DNA of 64,000 nucleotides from Roseiarcus sp963832305 (GTDB lineage Bacteria; Pseudomonadota; Alphaproteobacteria; Rhizobiales; Beijerinckiaceae): NCBI GenBank assembly GCA_963832305.1, contig CAWHTU010000014.1, positions 124,001 through 188,000 on the forward strand. The letters run 5' to 3'. Below are positions 48,661 to 57,692 of this stretch, piece by piece (positions within the stretch are counted from its first letter, which is position 1; each line of letters starts with the position of its first letter). The notes beneath the pieces are model-generated. The model searched no databases. It saw only the letters and a program-made list of their open reading frames with translations, and was not told the DNA's origin. The position numbers and the translations under genes are program-made.

Positions 48661-49364
48661 TGCGTCTCGACGTCCTCCAAGCGATGAATTCGGCTCGCGC
48701 GGCGCGCCGCGCCGGGGCGATCGTCACCCGACTCGCCGACGGCGAGCAGCGCTTTGTTCCGGCCGAACGGATCGACGCCGATCCCCTTCGCGGCCAACTC
48801 GAGGCCGCCCTTCGCATGGGAAAGAGCGGCGCTGTCTCGATCGAGGGCGAGGACTATTTTCTCACCGTCCAGGCGCCGGCGACGCGGCTGACCCTGATCG
48901 GCGCGGTGCATATCTCGCAGGCGCTCGCGCCGATCGCGCGGATCGCCGACCTCGACGTCACGATCATCGATCCGCGCACCGCCTTCGCGACGCCGGACCG
49001 TTTCCCCGATGCTCCGGTCATCGCAAAATGGCCGGACGAGGCGCTCGCCGAGGCGCCGCTCGACCGCTATACCGCAATCTGCCTCTTGACCCACGACCCC
49101 AAGATCGACGACCCCGCGCTCGAAATCGCGCTCAAGGCGGATTGTTTCTACATCGGCGCGCTCGGCTCGCGGAAGACGCACGCCAAGAGGCTCGAACGCA
49201 TGCGCGCCCAAGGCTTCGATGAGGCTGCGCTGGCGCGGATTCGCGCGCCGATCGGACTCGACATCGGCGCCGTCAGCCCGGCTGAAATCGCGGTCTCGAT
49301 CATCGGCGAGATCGTCGCCGCGCTACGCAAGAAACCGCTGCGCGCCGAAAGCGCGGCGGCATGA
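48660..49364 (+). CDS. XdhC/CoxI-like maturation protein, C-terminal Rossmann half
   Basis: A 234-residue XdhC_C-type protein: LTLIGAVHISQALAPIA (Rossmann loop), LDVTIIDPRTAFATPDRFP, YIGALGSRKTHAKR and IGLDIGAVSPAEIAVSIIGE are family hallmarks. Together with the preceding small protein it equals a full XdhC. Start shares one base with the previous stop; stop overlaps the next start by four bases (ATGA). Confidence 0.92.
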   Translation: MRLDVLQAMNSARAARRAGAIVTRLADGEQRFVPAERIDADPLRGQLEAALRMGKSGAVSIEGEDYFLTVQAPATRLTLIGAVHISQALAPIARIADLDVTIIDPRTAFATPDRFPDAPVIAKWPDEALAEAPLDRYTAICLLTHDPKIDDPALEIALKADCFYIGALGSRKTHAKRLERMRAQGFDEAALARIRAPIGLDIGAVSPAEIAVSIIGEIVAALRKKPLRAESAAA

Positions 49365-50365
49365 AATTCGGCTTGACCCCGATCGAGGAAGCCGAGGGCG
49401 CCGTTCTGGCGCACGGGGTGCGGATTGGCGGCGCTTCGCTCAAGAAGGGCGACACTCTCACCCGTGAGCGCCGCCTGGCGTTGGCCGCGGCTGGCGTGGC
49501 GAGCGTCGTTACCGCGCGCCTCGAGGACGGAGACATCGGCGAGAACGAGGCGGCGGTTGCCCTCGCCAAGCGCCTGGCAGGCGAGAATCTGCGTTGCTCG
49601 GCGCCCTTCACCGGGCGGGTCAACCTGTTCGCGCAGACGGCGGGCCTGGCGATCATTGGCGCCGAGGCGATCGATCGGGTCAATGCAATCGACGAGGCGA
49701 TTACTGTCGCGACCCTGCCGCCATATCGGGCCGTCGCCGACGGCGACATGGTCGCGACCGTCAAGATCATTCCGTTTGCAACTCCCGCCCGAACGCTCGA
49801 GGCTGCGCTCGAGGTGGCGGGTCGCTCGGCCGCGATCGCGGTTAAGGCGTTCAGGCCGATGCGCATCGGCGTCGTCTCGACGATCCTTCCCGGGCTGAAG
49901 CTCAGCGTCGTTGCGAAGACGATACGGGTGCTCGAAGCGCGCCTCGCGACGACCGGAGCGCGGATCGCGGCGCAGGAGGTCGTTCCACACGAGGTGGGGC
50001 TCCTGGCGAAAGCTCTGGGGCGGCTCATCGACGGCAGCGACGCAGTGGTCGCGTTCGGCGCGTCCGCCATCACCGACCGCCGCGATGTCATTCCGGCCGC
50101 AATCGAGGCGATCGGAGGGCGGATCGAGCGGTTCGGCATGCCGGTCGATCCCGGCAATCTGCTGCTCCTCGCCGAACGCCGCGGCGTCCCGATCATCGGC
50201 GCGCCGGGGTGCGCCCGGTCACCGAAAGAGAATGGCTTCGACTGGGTCCTGCACCGGGTGCTGGCGGGCATCCCGATCGGCGACGCGGACATCCGCGCGA
50301 TGGGGGTCGGCGGCCTCCTGATGGAGATCGGCGTGCGCCCGCAGCCTCGCGCGCCCAGTGACTAG
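49361..50365 (+). CDS. molybdopterin-binding (MoeA-like) protein of the CODH cluster
   Basis: A 334-residue protein with a MoCF/MPT-binding domain in its second half (MRIGVVSTILPGLKLSVVAK; DAVVAFGASAITDRRDVIPA; GNLLLLAERRGVPIIGAPGC). The N-terminus resembles the first half of fused MoeA/MobA-like enzymes. It presumably binds molybdopterin during MCD cofactor assembly. Overlaps the XdhC gene by four bases and the MobA-like gene by eight. Confidence 0.88.
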   Translation: MKFGLTPIEEAEGAVLAHGVRIGGASLKKGDTLTRERRLALAAAGVASVVTARLEDGDIGENEAAVALAKRLAGENLRCSAPFTGRVNLFAQTAGLAIIGAEAIDRVNAIDEAITVATLPPYRAVADGDMVATVKIIPFATPARTLEAALEVAGRSAAIAVKAFRPMRIGVVSTILPGLKLSVVAKTIRVLEARLATTGARIAAQEVVPHEVGLLAKALGRLIDGSDAVVAFGASAITDRRDVIPAAIEAIGGRIERFGMPVDPGNLLLLAERRGVPIIGAPGCARSPKENGFDWVLHRVLAGIPIGDADIRAMGVGGLLMEIGVRPQPRAPSD

Positions 50366-50984
50366 GGTCGGCGCGGTCTTGCTTGCGGCGGGCCGGTCGG
50401 CGCGCTTTCGCGCCGCCGGTGGCCGAGGCGCGACGAAGCTTGTCGCGAGGCTCGGCGACAAGCCGATGGTGCGAATGGCGGCGGAAGCGGCGCTCGCATC
50501 GAGGGCGCGGCCGGTGATCGTCGTGACCGGCCATGCTCGTGCGTCAGTCGAGGCGGCGCTCGCCGGCCTTGACGTCGAGCGGGCTCACAATGCGGAATTC
50601 TCGCGCGGCCTCGCGTCGTCGCTGCGGGTCGGGCTTGCCGCCATGTCGGCCGACGTCGCGGGCGCGCTTGTCCTCCTCGGCGACATGCCATGGGTCGAGC
50701 CACGGCTCATCGACGCCTTGATCGGCGCGTTTCTGGCGCAGGAAACCGCGCTCGCGGCTGCGCCCACGCGCGGGGGCCAGCGCGGCAACCCCGTGCTGCT
50801 CGGGCGCGGCTTGTTCGAGACGGCCATGCGCTTGCAAGGCGACGAGGGCGCGCGTCGGCTGATCGGCTCGCTCAGCGCCGGCGAACTGATCGAAGTCGAA
50901 GCGCCCGACGCCGGGGTGATCGTCGACATCGACACGCCGGGGGACCTCGCGGCGGCCAAGCGGTTGCGGGGCGACGGCCGTTAA
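50358..50984 (+). CDS. MobA/MocA-like molybdenum cofactor cytidylyltransferase
   Basis: A 208-residue nucleotidyltransferase starting at GTG 50358 (TRVGAVLLAAGRSARF), the NTP-transferase loop LAAGRS. LLGDMPWVEPRLIDALI and RGGQRGNPVLLGR are typical MocA motifs. It likely makes the cytosine dinucleotide form (MCD) used by CO-dehydrogenase-type enzymes. Last gene of the cluster; overlaps its predecessor by eight bases. Confidence 0.92.
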   Translation: MTRVGAVLLAAGRSARFRAAGGRGATKLVARLGDKPMVRMAAEAALASRARPVIVVTGHARASVEAALAGLDVERAHNAEFSRGLASSLRVGLAAMSADVAGALVLLGDMPWVEPRLIDALIGAFLAQETALAAAPTRGGQRGNPVLLGRGLFETAMRLQGDEGARRLIGSLSAGELIEVEAPDAGVIVDIDTPGDLAAAKRLRGDGR

Positions 50985-51276
50985 CGCAAGCAACGAAATC
51001 CAAGCCGAGCGCAATAAGATCAAAATCTGGCGCAACAAAAACCAAGCCGGCCGCAACAAAATCAAAGCTGGACGCAACAAAAACAAAGCGAGCTTTTCGG
51101 TCGTCCCTCGAGACTTCCAATGGCTTCGGCGGTGGGTTCGAGAACCGGCGATCCTCTTTCCGCCGCAGTCAGCGAGCTCCAAGCGCTTCGTCGGACGAAC
51201 TGCCGACGACAGGCTCCACAATAGCACCAATTTCTGATTATCGCAAGACTACGGCGTCAATTTCGGTAAATCGGGG
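50985..51276. other. intergenic region with a minisatellite
   Basis: 292 bases between mobA-like and radC (convergent). The first third is a 21-base tandem repeat (given separately); the remainder has no recognised feature apart from a moderately AT-rich stretch at 51230-51275. Confidence 0.5.
50990..51093. repeat. 21-base minisatellite, five degenerate units
   Basis: Units begin at 50990, 51010, 51031, 51052 and 51073. The later three begin CGCAACAAAA, the period is 21 bases (20 for the first), and each unit differs at several positions. On the plus strand one frame reads heptads such as ATKTKPA, ATKSKLD and ATKTKRA. The unit length and the TKSKL reading match the tandem duplication at the helicase start near 21.3 kb. 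It begins right after the mobA-like stop. Confidence 0.8.
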
Positions 51277-52101
51277 TCAGATCAGCTTCATGCCCCGCAG
51301 CGACGCATGGCCGTCGCGGCCGACGATGATGTGGTCGTGGACGGCGAGGCCCAGGGTCTTTGCGATTGCCATGATCTCGAGCGTCATCCTGACATCTTGG
51401 GTCGAGGGCGTGGGATCGCCCGAAGGGTGGTTGTGCACAAGCACGATCGCCGTCGCCGACAGTTCGAGCGCGCGGCGCATCACTTCGCGCGGATATACGG
51501 GGGTGTGATCGACGGTGCCTGACCCTTGAATCTCGTCGGCGATCAGCCCGTTCTTGCGGTCGAGGAACAGGACCCGGAAGATTTCGCGGCCCTCGAACGC
51601 CATCGACGTGCGGCAGTAGTCGATGACCTCGCTCCAAGAGCCCATCGGCAGCCGCTTCTTGACCGCGCCCTTGGCGAACCGTTGCGCGGAGGCCTCGACG
51701 ATCTTGAACTCGGCGACCGCGCCAGCGCTCATCCCCTCGACCTCGGCCAATCGTCCCGGTTCCGCCGCGATCGCCTCGGCGAACGAGCCAAAGCGAGCGA
51801 CAAGGGCTTTCGCGAGCGGCTTCACGTCGCGGCGAGGGATGGCGCGGAAGAGGACCAGTTCGAGCAGTTCGTAGTCGGCGAGCGCGCCAGAACCGGCTTC
51901 CATGAGACGCGACCTGAGCCGCTCGCGATGGCCGTGATAGTGCGGCGTTCCGTCGTCGCCGTCTTGCGGGGTCGCAGGATCCGGGGGCGAGCGCGTTTGA
52001 TCTGCCGCGGGCGCCGGCACGCTAAACTCGTGCAACTGAGTTCGCGGCCGTTCGCGGCGCCGATGAAAGGTCTTGGCGTCCCGAGCGCCTTCCGAGGTCA
52101 T
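51277..52101 (-). CDS. radC: RadC/JAB-domain DNA repair-type protein
   Basis: A 274-residue RadC-like JAB metalloprotease-fold protein. An N-terminal helix-hairpin region (LADYELLELVLFRAIPRRDV) is followed by the MPN/JAB motif VLVHNHPSGDPTPSTQD. Despite its name a role in repair is doubtful. The ATG at 52101 overlaps the map stop by four bases (ATGA); the open frame upstream is antisense noise of map. A 60-residue charged N-terminal extension is unusual but in frame. Confidence 0.93.
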   Translation of the reverse strand: MTSEGARDAKTFHRRRERPRTQLHEFSVPAPAADQTRSPPDPATPQDGDDGTPHYHGHRERLRSRLMEAGSGALADYELLELVLFRAIPRRDVKPLAKALVARFGSFAEAIAAEPGRLAEVEGMSAGAVAEFKIVEASAQRFAKGAVKKRLPMGSWSEVIDYCRTSMAFEGREIFRVLFLDRKNGLIADEIQGSGTVDHTPVYPREVMRRALELSATAIVLVHNHPSGDPTPSTQDVRMTLEIMAIAKTLGLAVHDHIIVGRDGHASLRGMKLI

Positions 52102-52931
52102 CGGATCGGCGCGCGGTCGGCCCCCGTGGGCGAAAGAGTGAGAATCTCGTACCCGGTCTCGGTCACCCCGACCGTATGCTCGAATTGCGCGGAGAGCGAC
52201 CGGTCGCGCGTCACCGCCGTCCAGCCGTCGGAGAGAATTTTCACCCCGTAACCCCCAAGATTGATCATCGGCTCGACGGTGAAGAACATGCCGGGGCGAA
52301 GCGGGGCCCCTTCGCCCTTCCGGCCGACATGGAGGATGTTCGGCTCGTCGTGGAACAATCGGCCGAGGCCATGACCGCAAAAATCGCGCACGACTCCGCA
52401 CCGCTCACCCTCGGCGTAGGTCTGGATGGCGTAACCAATATCGCCCGTCGTCCCGCCCGGCTTGATCGCCTCGATGCCGCGCATCATCGCCTCGTAGGTG
52501 ACGTCGATCAGGCGCTGCGCGCGCCGCGGCGCCTCGCCAGCGACGAACATCCGGCTCGCGTCGCCATGCCAGCCGTCGACGATCAGGGTCACGTCGATGT
52601 TGAGGATGTCGCCGTTGCGCAGCGGCTTGTCGTCGGGAATACCGTGGCAGACGACGTGATTGATCGAAGTGCAGATCGACTTGCGATAACCGCGATAGTT
52701 GAGCGGCGCCGGATAGGCGTCGTGGTCGCGGGCGAACTCGAACACGAACTTGTCGAGGCTCGCGGTCGTGACCCCCGGTTTGACGAGCGGCCCTATGAGG
52801 TCGAGCGCCTCCGCGGTCAGCGCTCCCGCTTTCCGCATCCCAGCGAAATCTTCCGGTCGATAGAGCCGGATCTGACCGCTGCGACGGCCGACCTTCTCGC
52901 CCGCTTGCACAAATGTCGTCGAAGTCGTCAC
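52098..52931 (-). CDS. map: type I methionine aminopeptidase
   Basis: A 277-residue dinuclear metal enzyme that removes the initiator methionine. Metal ligands are recognisable in NIDVTLIVDGWHGDASRMF, GHGLGRLFHDEPNI and MFFTVEPMINLGG, with the final Glu further on. IKPGGTTGDIG and ICTSINHVVCHGIPD are conserved. Length is slightly above the 250-265 average because of an N-terminal extension. Couples to radC by an ATGA overlap. Confidence 0.97.
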   Translation of the reverse strand: MTTSTTFVQAGEKVGRRSGQIRLYRPEDFAGMRKAGALTAEALDLIGPLVKPGVTTASLDKFVFEFARDHDAYPAPLNYRGYRKSICTSINHVVCHGIPDDKPLRNGDILNIDVTLIVDGWHGDASRMFVAGEAPRRAQRLIDVTYEAMMRGIEAIKPGGTTGDIGYAIQTYAEGERCGVVRDFCGHGLGRLFHDEPNILHVGRKGEGAPLRPGMFFTVEPMINLGGYGVKILSDGWTAVTRDRSLSAQFEHTVGVTETGYEILTLSPTGADRAPIR

Positions 52932-53099
52932 CGCAGCGTTCCCTTGCCGTCGCTTAGAAGCCCTACAAATATGCCCTGCTTCGCGCCGAACACAAGGCGC
53001 CCACGCTTGCTCTTGAGGATTCCCTTGCTCAGCGCGACTTTGCTTGGCTTCGTGATAGCCTCGCGCTTTGCCATGTTGGCGCGCCGAAGGAGCCTGGCG

Positions 53100-53852
53100 A
53101 TGGACAAACCGACGACCGTGACCGCCGCCGTGCTGGTGATCGGCGACGAAATCCTCTCCGGCCGCACCAAGGACCGCAACCTTGGCTATATCGCCGAATA
53201 TCTGGCGAAAATCGGCGTCGATGTTAGGGAGGCGCGGGTCGTCGCCGACGTCGAGGATGAGATCGTCGCGGCTCTCAACGCGCTGAGGTCACGTTACGAT
53301 TATGTGATCACGACCGGGGGGATCGGGCCGACCCACGACGACATCACCGCCGACGCGGTGGCGCGCGCGTTCGGCGTTCCGATCGACGAGGATCCGAGGG
53401 TGATCGCCGCCATGCTCAAACGCTATGCGCCGGGCGACCTGACGCCCGCGCGTCGGCGGATGTCTCGGATCCCCGCCACCGCCGATCTCATCGAGAACCC
53501 GATCTCGATCGCGCCGGGTTTTCACATCGGCAACGTGTATGTGATGGCCGGCGTGCCCGCCGTCATGCAGGCGATGCTCGACTTCGCCGTGAAGACGATG
53601 AAGACCGGCGCAGCCATGCAGGTCGAGACGATCGACGCGGGCGGAGTGCCCGAGGGCCTCTACGGCGACCCGCTCGGCGCGATCGCCGCCGCCCACGCTG
53701 ACGTCTCGATCGGCTCCTACCCGTCCTACAAGGACGGGCGCTTCAACAATCAGATCGTCGTGCGGGGGAAGGATGAGGGCGCCGTGGCGGCGGCGAAGGC
53801 GTCGGTCGAGGCGATGCTCGCCAAGCTTTCGGGCAACGCCGCGGCCCGCTGA
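53100..53852 (+). CDS. CinA-type competence/damage-inducible molybdopterin-binding protein
   Basis: A 250-residue protein with the MoCF-biosynthesis fold: TVTAAVLVIGDEILSGRTKD, then TTGGIGPTHDDITADAVARA and the MAGVPAVMQAML motif. It corresponds to the N-terminal COG1058 domain of CinA, which in some bacteria is an ADP-ribose or FAD pyrophosphatase; it lacks the PncC deamidase half. Start 53100 by homology; the frame is open far upstream, antisense to map. Confidence 0.92.
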   Translation: MDKPTTVTAAVLVIGDEILSGRTKDRNLGYIAEYLAKIGVDVREARVVADVEDEIVAALNALRSRYDYVITTGGIGPTHDDITADAVARAFGVPIDEDPRVIAAMLKRYAPGDLTPARRRMSRIPATADLIENPISIAPGFHIGNVYVMAGVPAVMQAMLDFAVKTMKTGAAMQVETIDAGGVPEGLYGDPLGAIAAAHADVSIGSYPSYKDGRFNNQIVVRGKDEGAVAAAKASVEAMLAKLSGNAAAR

Positions 53853-53967
53853 GGCGCGCCCGGCGAGCGCAACGGCGAAAGGTGTTGATCGCGCGCGGCG
53901 GCTGCTCGCCCCTCGGGCTCGCCCTTGCTATTGGTGCGGGCGATCGTTGCGCTAGGGAGCCGACATT

Positions 53968-54465
53968 TTGACCGCTGCCCGGGACAAGGCCTTTCCAGTT
54001 TCATGGGACCAGTTCCACCGCGACGCGCGCGCGCTCGCCTGGCGCCTCGCCTCGGCAGGGCCGTTTGACGCCATCGTCGCCATTACCCGGGGCGGACTCG
54101 TTCCGGCGGCGATCGTCGCGAGGGAGCTCGAGGTCCGGGTGATCGAGACCGTCTGCATCGCCTCCTATCACGACTACAAGAACCAGGGCGGCCTCAAGGT
54201 CTTGAAAACGATCGCTGCTGAAGTTTCGAGGCTCAACGACGGGGCGAAGATCCTGATTGTGGACGATCTCGTTGACACCGGCGCAACGGCGAAGGTGGTG
54301 CGCGAGATGCTGCCGCGAGCCCATTTCGCCACCGTCTACGCGAAGCCGCTCGGACGGCCGATGGTCGACACCTTCATCACCGAAGTCTCTCAGGACACCT
54401 GGATCTATTTCCCCTGGGACATGGGCCTCGCCTTCCAGCCGCCAATCGCAGATGGCACCGGCTGA
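53968..54465 (+). CDS. gpt: xanthine phosphoribosyltransferase
   Basis: A 165-residue purine salvage enzyme attaching PRPP to xanthine, guanine or hypoxanthine. The PRPP-binding motif ILIVDDLVDTGATAKVV and AIVAITRGGLVPAAIVA are plain, and WIYFPWD is the C-terminal specificity region of bacterial XGPRT. Start is TTG 53968 (TTG ACC GCT GCC); no ATG lies near. Sixty bases ahead of the tRNA-Leu gene. Confidence 0.93.
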   Translation: MTAARDKAFPVSWDQFHRDARALAWRLASAGPFDAIVAITRGGLVPAAIVARELEVRVIETVCIASYHDYKNQGGLKVLKTIAAEVSRLNDGAKILIVDDLVDTGATAKVVREMLPRAHFATVYAKPLGRPMVDTFITEVSQDTWIYFPWDMGLAFQPPIADGTG

Positions 54466-54525
54466 GCCGGCTTTGTCGCGTCTGGTTCATTTTCGCGCCG
54501 AAATGTGAAACAAGCGCGCTTTAAG

Positions 54526-54612
54526 GCGGACGTGGCGAAACCGGTAGACGCAAGGGACTTAAAATCCCTCGGCCGCGAGGCTGTGCGGGTTCGACCCCCG
54601 CCGTCCGCACCA
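54526..54612 (+). tRNA. tRNA-Leu (UAA anticodon), CCA encoded
   Basis: Acceptor stem GCGGACG (54526-54532) pairs with CGTCCGC (54602-54608), followed by discriminator A and the encoded CCA. The anticodon loop CTTAAAA gives anticodon TAA at 54560-54562 between stems AGGGA/TCCCT. The long variable arm (CGGCCGCGAGGCTG region) is type II, as in Leu tRNAs, and the T-loop GTTCGAC is present. The SIR2-domain gene begins 138 bases downstream, a usual place for integrated DNA. Confidence 0.97.
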
Positions 54613-54749
54613 CGGGTGTTTCGACACTTGGCAAATTCGCGGGATTGCGTTGCGCGCCCTCAACCCTCGCGGCTTGCAGGCGAATCGGTCGAGAATATCC
54701 TATCCTCAGCGGGGCATGAGGGCCGCCCGCGGCGCCGCCAAGCGGAGGA

Positions 54750-55790
54750 ATGTTGAAGAATCCGAAGCCAGAGTGGGTGGAAAAATGCCGGCAGGGCGGA
54801 ATAACCCTGGTCCTGGGGTCGGGGATCTCGGCGCCGCGCGGCCTGCCGACGTGGGAGGCTTTGGCGCAAGATCTATGGCGCGCGGCGTTCGGGAAGCGAC
54901 GGTCGCCGTGGGAAACAGGACCCGCCGCGAAATCGCCAAGGGAAGTGCCTCAATTCCTGCCAATCGTGTTCGAGCTCGCGCATCACAAACTCGGACAGGA
55001 GAAATTCACGGAGGTTCTGCGAGCGCAGCTCTATGCGAATGCCCGATTCCCGGCCCATGAATCAGGATTCGAAAGATCACACGAATCGCTCGCGGTCCTG
55101 GGCCGCCTGATCGTTCAGGAGTTTCGTCGGGGCGGACGGAGGCGGATCGATGCTGTCGTGACGCTCAACGCTGACGATCTGCTCGAGCAGGCGGTGTTTT
55201 TTTCGCAGCCCTCGAGATCAAGGAAATGGGTCGGCGATATCGTTCGGACTTATGCTCGATCTACCGGCCGTCTCCTGGGGATGCCTGGTTCGGGACCTAT
55301 ACCGATCTATCATATTCACGGCTTTGCGCCGGCCAACATCGACGGGGTGTACGGAAAGTGGCGGCAAAAATTTCCCAGGTTCTTCGATCACAACTTGGTT
55401 TTTACCGATGCTCAATACTGGTCGACGACGGCGGCGGCGCTAACGTTCGCCAATCGCGTGATGAGTTGGATGTTGAGCGAGAGCCGTTGTCTATTCGTCG
55501 GCCTGTCGATGACCGACATCAACTTGCTCCGATGGCTCGCGCTTCGCACGCTCGAGATCGGGCGGGATGTCGAGGAAGTCGATCGCTTCGCACGAAATGC
55601 GATAGGCCGGGCGATGGGAGAGGCCTTTACCCGCCACGTGTGGGTTAGGCCCATGAAAGACGACCCGACCGCATTTTTGTCAGAATTCCTGTCGTTGCGT
55701 GGAATTCAATCGGTGGATATCGAGAGCTGGTCGGGTCCATACTTTGATCGGCTGATGCGGCGCTGCTTTCCGGCCTCAAAACCGAGATAG
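54750..55790 (+). CDS. SIR2-like domain protein, possible anti-phage NADase
   Basis: A 346-residue protein with a SIR2_2-type domain. GITLVLGSGISAPRGLPTWE (residues 17-36) is the nucleotide loop, VVTLNADDLLE includes Asn140, IYHIHG carries the likely catalytic His190, and CLFVGLSMTDINLLRWL is a late Rossmann strand. Such stand-alone or N-terminal SIR2 domains cleave NAD+ in several anti-phage systems (DSR, Thoeris ThsA, SIR2-containing Argonaute systems). No partner gene was found next to it. Codon use is less biased and GC lower than its neighbours; it follows a tRNA gene, so horizontal transfer is likely. The target or trigger is unknown. Confidence 0.8.
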   Translation: MLKNPKPEWVEKCRQGGITLVLGSGISAPRGLPTWEALAQDLWRAAFGKRRSPWETGPAAKSPREVPQFLPIVFELAHHKLGQEKFTEVLRAQLYANARFPAHESGFERSHESLAVLGRLIVQEFRRGGRRRIDAVVTLNADDLLEQAVFFSQPSRSRKWVGDIVRTYARSTGRLLGMPGSGPIPIYHIHGFAPANIDGVYGKWRQKFPRFFDHNLVFTDAQYWSTTAAALTFANRVMSWMLSESRCLFVGLSMTDINLLRWLALRTLEIGRDVEEVDRFARNAIGRAMGEAFTRHVWVRPMKDDPTAFLSEFLSLRGIQSVDIESWSGPYFDRLMRRCFPASKPR

Positions 55791-56320
55791 GTCGTGAGGC
55801 GTCACTCTATCAGCGAAGGCGTTCCGCAGCGAAGCGCTTGGGCGAAGCGGACGCGGCGCGAGTCTGCCAGCCGAAGCTGTGACCTCCAACACTCGGATCG
55901 GGCTCGAGATCGGCATCGCAGCAGCCCGCTCGTCGTTTCACCTCCGCAGCGATCGGGGCCGCGCCGACGCAAAGCAAGCTGGGAAGATTGGCAAACATCG
56001 CCGCGCCGTCGATCATCGCAGCGGTTGACCCGTTCGGCGCGAGCAATCGCCGCTTCGAGAACTTCGGGTCGAAGCAACACCGTCGCTGGTGGACGGTCGG
56101 CCTCGCGCTCATCGTTTCGGTCGACCATGCAGGTTTGCGGATCGTCCGACTTCATGAGGGCCCAGGAAAGATTTGGCATTGACGCGCTTCCATTTCTCTC
56201 GCTGTGGTGCGGAGAAGGCGCGCTCGCCCGAATAAGCATTCGAGAGGGAATTTGGCGTTTGAGCGTAAGGGCCGCATAAGGCTTCCTGGTCGGCGCGCCG
56301 CCATTCAATCCATCGGACAC
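55791..56320. other. 530-base region without a recognised gene
   Basis: Between the SIR2 gene and the radical SAM gene. Open frames exist on both strands (for example 55810-56112 minus and 55794-56279 plus) but are Arg/Ser-rich and look like GC-driven shadows. They may include decayed DNA left with the SIR2 insertion. No duplicate of the tRNA 3' end was found here. Confidence 0.45.
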
Positions 56321-57391
56321 ATGACCTTCCAGCCAACTTCTGCACGCCTGACCACCCCCGGATCGCTGGTCGAAGCAGGGCTTGCCACGCCGGAACGGCT
56401 CGCAGAGCTCGAGGCCGTCGCTGAGCGCTACGCGGTCGCCGTCACGCCCGCGCTCGCCGCACTCGCCAAGCCGGGCGATCCTTCCGACCCGATCGCGCGC
56501 CAGTTCATCCCCGACGCCCGCGAGCTCATCCGCGACCCCGTCGAGAGCGACGACCCGATCGGCGACGACGCGATGAGCCCAATTCATGGATTGGTGCATC
56601 GCTATCCCGACCGAGTGCTGGTCAAGCTCGTCGCGGCCTGCGCGGTCTATTGCCGCTTCTGCTTCCGCCGTGAACGAGTAGGCCCCGGCTCTGGGGCGCT
56701 CAGCGCGGCCGAATTCGCCGCGGCGGTCGACTACATCAGCGCGCGTCCGGGCGTGTGGGAAGTAATTCTCACCGGCGGCGATCCGCTCATCCTGTCATCA
56801 CGTCGGATCGGTGCGGTGACAAAGGCGCTCGCGGCAATCCCGCACGTGAAGACGCTGCGCTGGCATAGCCGCCTGCCGGTTGCGGCGCCGGAGCGGGTGA
56901 CGAAGGCGATGGCCCGCGCGCTCGTCGCGGACGGCAAGACCACCGTCGTCGCCGTGCACGCCAACCATCCGCGCGAACTTACGGACGCCGCGCGCGCCGC
57001 CTGCCGCCGTCTGGCGACTGCCGGAGCGATGCTGGTCAGCCAGAGCGTTCTTCTGAAAGGCGTCAACGACGATCCGGAGACGCTCATCGACTTGATGCGC
57101 GCTTTCGTCGAGGCGCGGGTGAAGCCTTACTACTTGCATCACGTCGACCTTGCGCCTGGCACGGCGCACTGGCGCGTGCCGATCGCAAGTGGCCAGGAGC
57201 TGATGCGGGTTTTGCGCGGACAACTCTCGGGGCTGGCGATGCCGACCTACATGCTCGACATTCCGGGCGGGCGGGGCAAGGTCCCCCTCGGACCGCAATG
57301 GCTCCGCAGCAATGGCGACGGAACGCATGTCGTGACCGACCCGCAGGGAGCGACTCACCTTTATGTCGACCGGCTGGACGCGGATGGTTAG
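56321..57391 (+). CDS. KamA/EpmB-type radical SAM lysine 2,3-aminomutase
   Basis: A 356-residue radical SAM enzyme. The cluster motif CAVYCRFCFRRE (CxxxCxxC) and the PLP-lysine region LDIPGGRGKVPLGP are present; LTGGDPLILSSRRI is conserved. Its shortness and the N-terminal LARQFIPDARELIRDPVE pattern resemble EpmB, which makes beta-lysine for elongation factor P, but EF-P and EpmA are not visible nearby, so catabolic lysine aminomutase is not excluded. ATG 56321 is chosen by homology. Confidence 0.9.
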   Translation: MTFQPTSARLTTPGSLVEAGLATPERLAELEAVAERYAVAVTPALAALAKPGDPSDPIARQFIPDARELIRDPVESDDPIGDDAMSPIHGLVHRYPDRVLVKLVAACAVYCRFCFRRERVGPGSGALSAAEFAAAVDYISARPGVWEVILTGGDPLILSSRRIGAVTKALAAIPHVKTLRWHSRLPVAAPERVTKAMARALVADGKTTVVAVHANHPRELTDAARAACRRLATAGAMLVSQSVLLKGVNDDPETLIDLMRAFVEARVKPYYLHHVDLAPGTAHWRVPIASGQELMRVLRGQLSGLAMPTYMLDIPGGRGKVPLGPQWLRSNGDGTHVVTDPQGATHLYVDRLDADG

Positions 57392-57418
57392 CTTCGGCGC
57401 GGCGACCGCCTCATCGGA

Positions 57419-57634
57419 TCAAGGGCCGGCGAGCCCGACCAGCGCCGGGTCGTTGCCCTCTGCGGCGCTCTTCGACACGCTCGCCTGGGCAAGCGGATAA
57501 AGAGCGACGAATCCGAGCGCATAAACCACCAAGGCCCCCGCCAGGACCATGGTCCTGACGGACGGAGCTGTCTGCGCAGCGGGACGGGCCGGCAGATAGT
57601 CGCGGAAGTCGAGCGGTTTCCCGTAATGATTCAT
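57419..57634 (-). CDS. small single-pass membrane protein
   Basis: A 71-residue protein: MNHYGKPLDFRDYLPARPAA, then a TM helix (MVLAGALVVYALGFVALYPL) and a short polar tail. No family recognised. It converges on the aminomutase gene and lies in a run of three minus-strand genes with membrane segments. Confidence 0.55.
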   Translation of the reverse strand: MNHYGKPLDFRDYLPARPAAQTAPSVRTMVLAGALVVYALGFVALYPLAQASVSKSAAEGNDPALVGLAGP

Positions 57635-57692
57635 GTTATGCCTCCTGTTCGACTGGCGCGCCGTCGGCGGAGCGCCGCGAGCGAGCGAAATC

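Noticed and set aside
55802..56599. A 265-codon minus-strand frame between the SIR2 and radical SAM genes
   Set aside because: Its first part is antisense to the radical SAM gene and the rest shows no family pattern.
54590..57500. A downstream att repeat of the tRNA-Leu 3' end
   Set aside because: I scanned for GTTCGACCCCCGCCGTCCGC-like copies after the SIR2 gene and saw none, so the insertion limits remain unproven.
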